DNA of 64,000 bases from assembly GCA_032718865.1 (NCBI GenBank), contig JALUTQ010000027.1:1054001-1118000 (forward strand), written 5' to 3'. The notes below the pieces were generated by a model. It did no database searches. It saw nothing but the letters and a program-made list of their open reading frames with translations, and had not been told where the DNA came from. Position numbers and translations under genes: made by a program. Within the stretch, counting starts at the first letter, position 1, and each line of letters starts with the position of its first letter. This document shows, piece after piece, positions 63,652 through 64,000 of the stretch. This DNA comes from Tilletia caries. Lineage: Eukaryota; Basidiomycota; Exobasidiomycetes; Tilletiales; Tilletiaceae.

Positions 63652-64000
63652 GATAGTGACTACTAGTTTGAGCAATTTTTGCGACCGTGCCGGCCGCATA
63701 GTAGACCGCGGGGGTCCCTCATTTTTTCCATCAGAGCTCTGCCAAGTCACTATGTAGTGAAGATAGTTGCAAAAGTTTCACAAGGTGATGTGAAATGAGG
63801 AGTATCAGATAGATTTGGTCGCAGATCGTAGGTAAGTAAACATATAGGGCTTCAAAAAGTATGACATTTACGAAAGCTAACCAAAAAATAACAGTAACTC
63901 ACAATCCGATATCAAGACTACAAAGTCTGATAGTAATTGGGCAGTAAACTATCAGTGACTTTCTCGACTTGATAGTTACTTACTAGTGACTACGTTGACT
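63652..64000. mobile_element. hAT-type element end running off the window
   Basis: It is the inverse complement of about 24330-24590 inside the element at 22026-24682 (shared GTTGAGATAGTGACTACTAG, GGCCGGCACGGTC inverted, AAAGTTTCACAAG/CTTTGTGATACTTTTGC). It lacks the terminal CAGAGCTCGGCAAG, so the left end is truncated; the other end lies beyond the window. Confidence 0.8.

Overview
This window looks like nuclear DNA from a basidiomycete fungus. Its host genes are cut by several short GT-AG introns of about 80-140 bp, favour C-ending codons, and have familiar fungal products (TMEM115-like Golgi protein, electron-transfer flavoprotein beta, an XRCC2-like RecA-fold protein, a UGO1-like mitochondrial carrier relic, a Crg1/TMT1-type methyltransferase). 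No prokaryotic signals (operons, ribosome binding sites) were seen. I cannot name the species. Between small host-gene islands, most of the window is transposable elements, many inserted into one another and delimited here by target-site duplications (TSDs) read directly from the sequence.

Layout. 1-9.4 kb: the 5' end of a host gene, an NmrA-like gene with an in-frame stop, unassigned low-complexity DNA, a decayed UGO1-like gene beside a 1.2-kb hAT-type element (TSD ATCGGCAG), an alcohol dehydrogenase exon fragment and a methyltransferase gene. 9.6-15.5 kb: a DIRS/Ngaro-type tyrosine-recombinase retroelement (gag, RT/RNase H, recombinase). 16.1-26.3 kb: a 9.2-kb Mutator-like element (17023-26249; TSD CAGTGAGGGAC) whose long coding region joins a GCM/FLYWCH-like zinc region, a MULE-type DDE transposase and a ubiquitin-specific-protease-like domain. 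It has been invaded by five further elements, each with its own TSD. 26.7-31.4 kb: the densest host-gene island (TMEM115-like, ETFB, XRCC2-like). 31.5-38.8 kb: a complete PIF/Harbinger element (transposase plus SANT/Myb-like protein, TSD TTA), a long-TIR element carrying a broken proteasome beta-4 fragment, and a TA-flanked mariner-type MITE. 40.2-46.4 kb: a four-level nest of elements around a non-autonomous LTR retroelement. 46.7-51.5 kb: a complete but mutated Copia retrotransposon on the minus strand, with 100-bp LTRs. 52.3-58.2 kb: a hAT-type element carrying a second complete PIF/Harbinger element. 58.4-59.2 kb: the 3' exons of an unknown host gene. 59.9-64 kb: hAT-type MITEs, a truncated MITE and a short unknown gene.

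Functionally, the host genes cover mitochondrial electron transfer, Golgi membrane biology, recombinational repair and small-molecule methylation; they do not form an obvious pathway or cluster. The mobile fraction carries five kinds of mobility protein: a MULE-GCM-USP transposase, two PIF/Harbinger transposase plus SANT pairs, a Copia polyprotein, and a DIRS RT plus tyrosine recombinase. The many hAT-type (CAG..., 8-bp TSD) and TAAGGAT-type elements have no transposase here and must be mobilised from elsewhere. The most unusual object is the MULE-GCM-USP element and its layered insertions.
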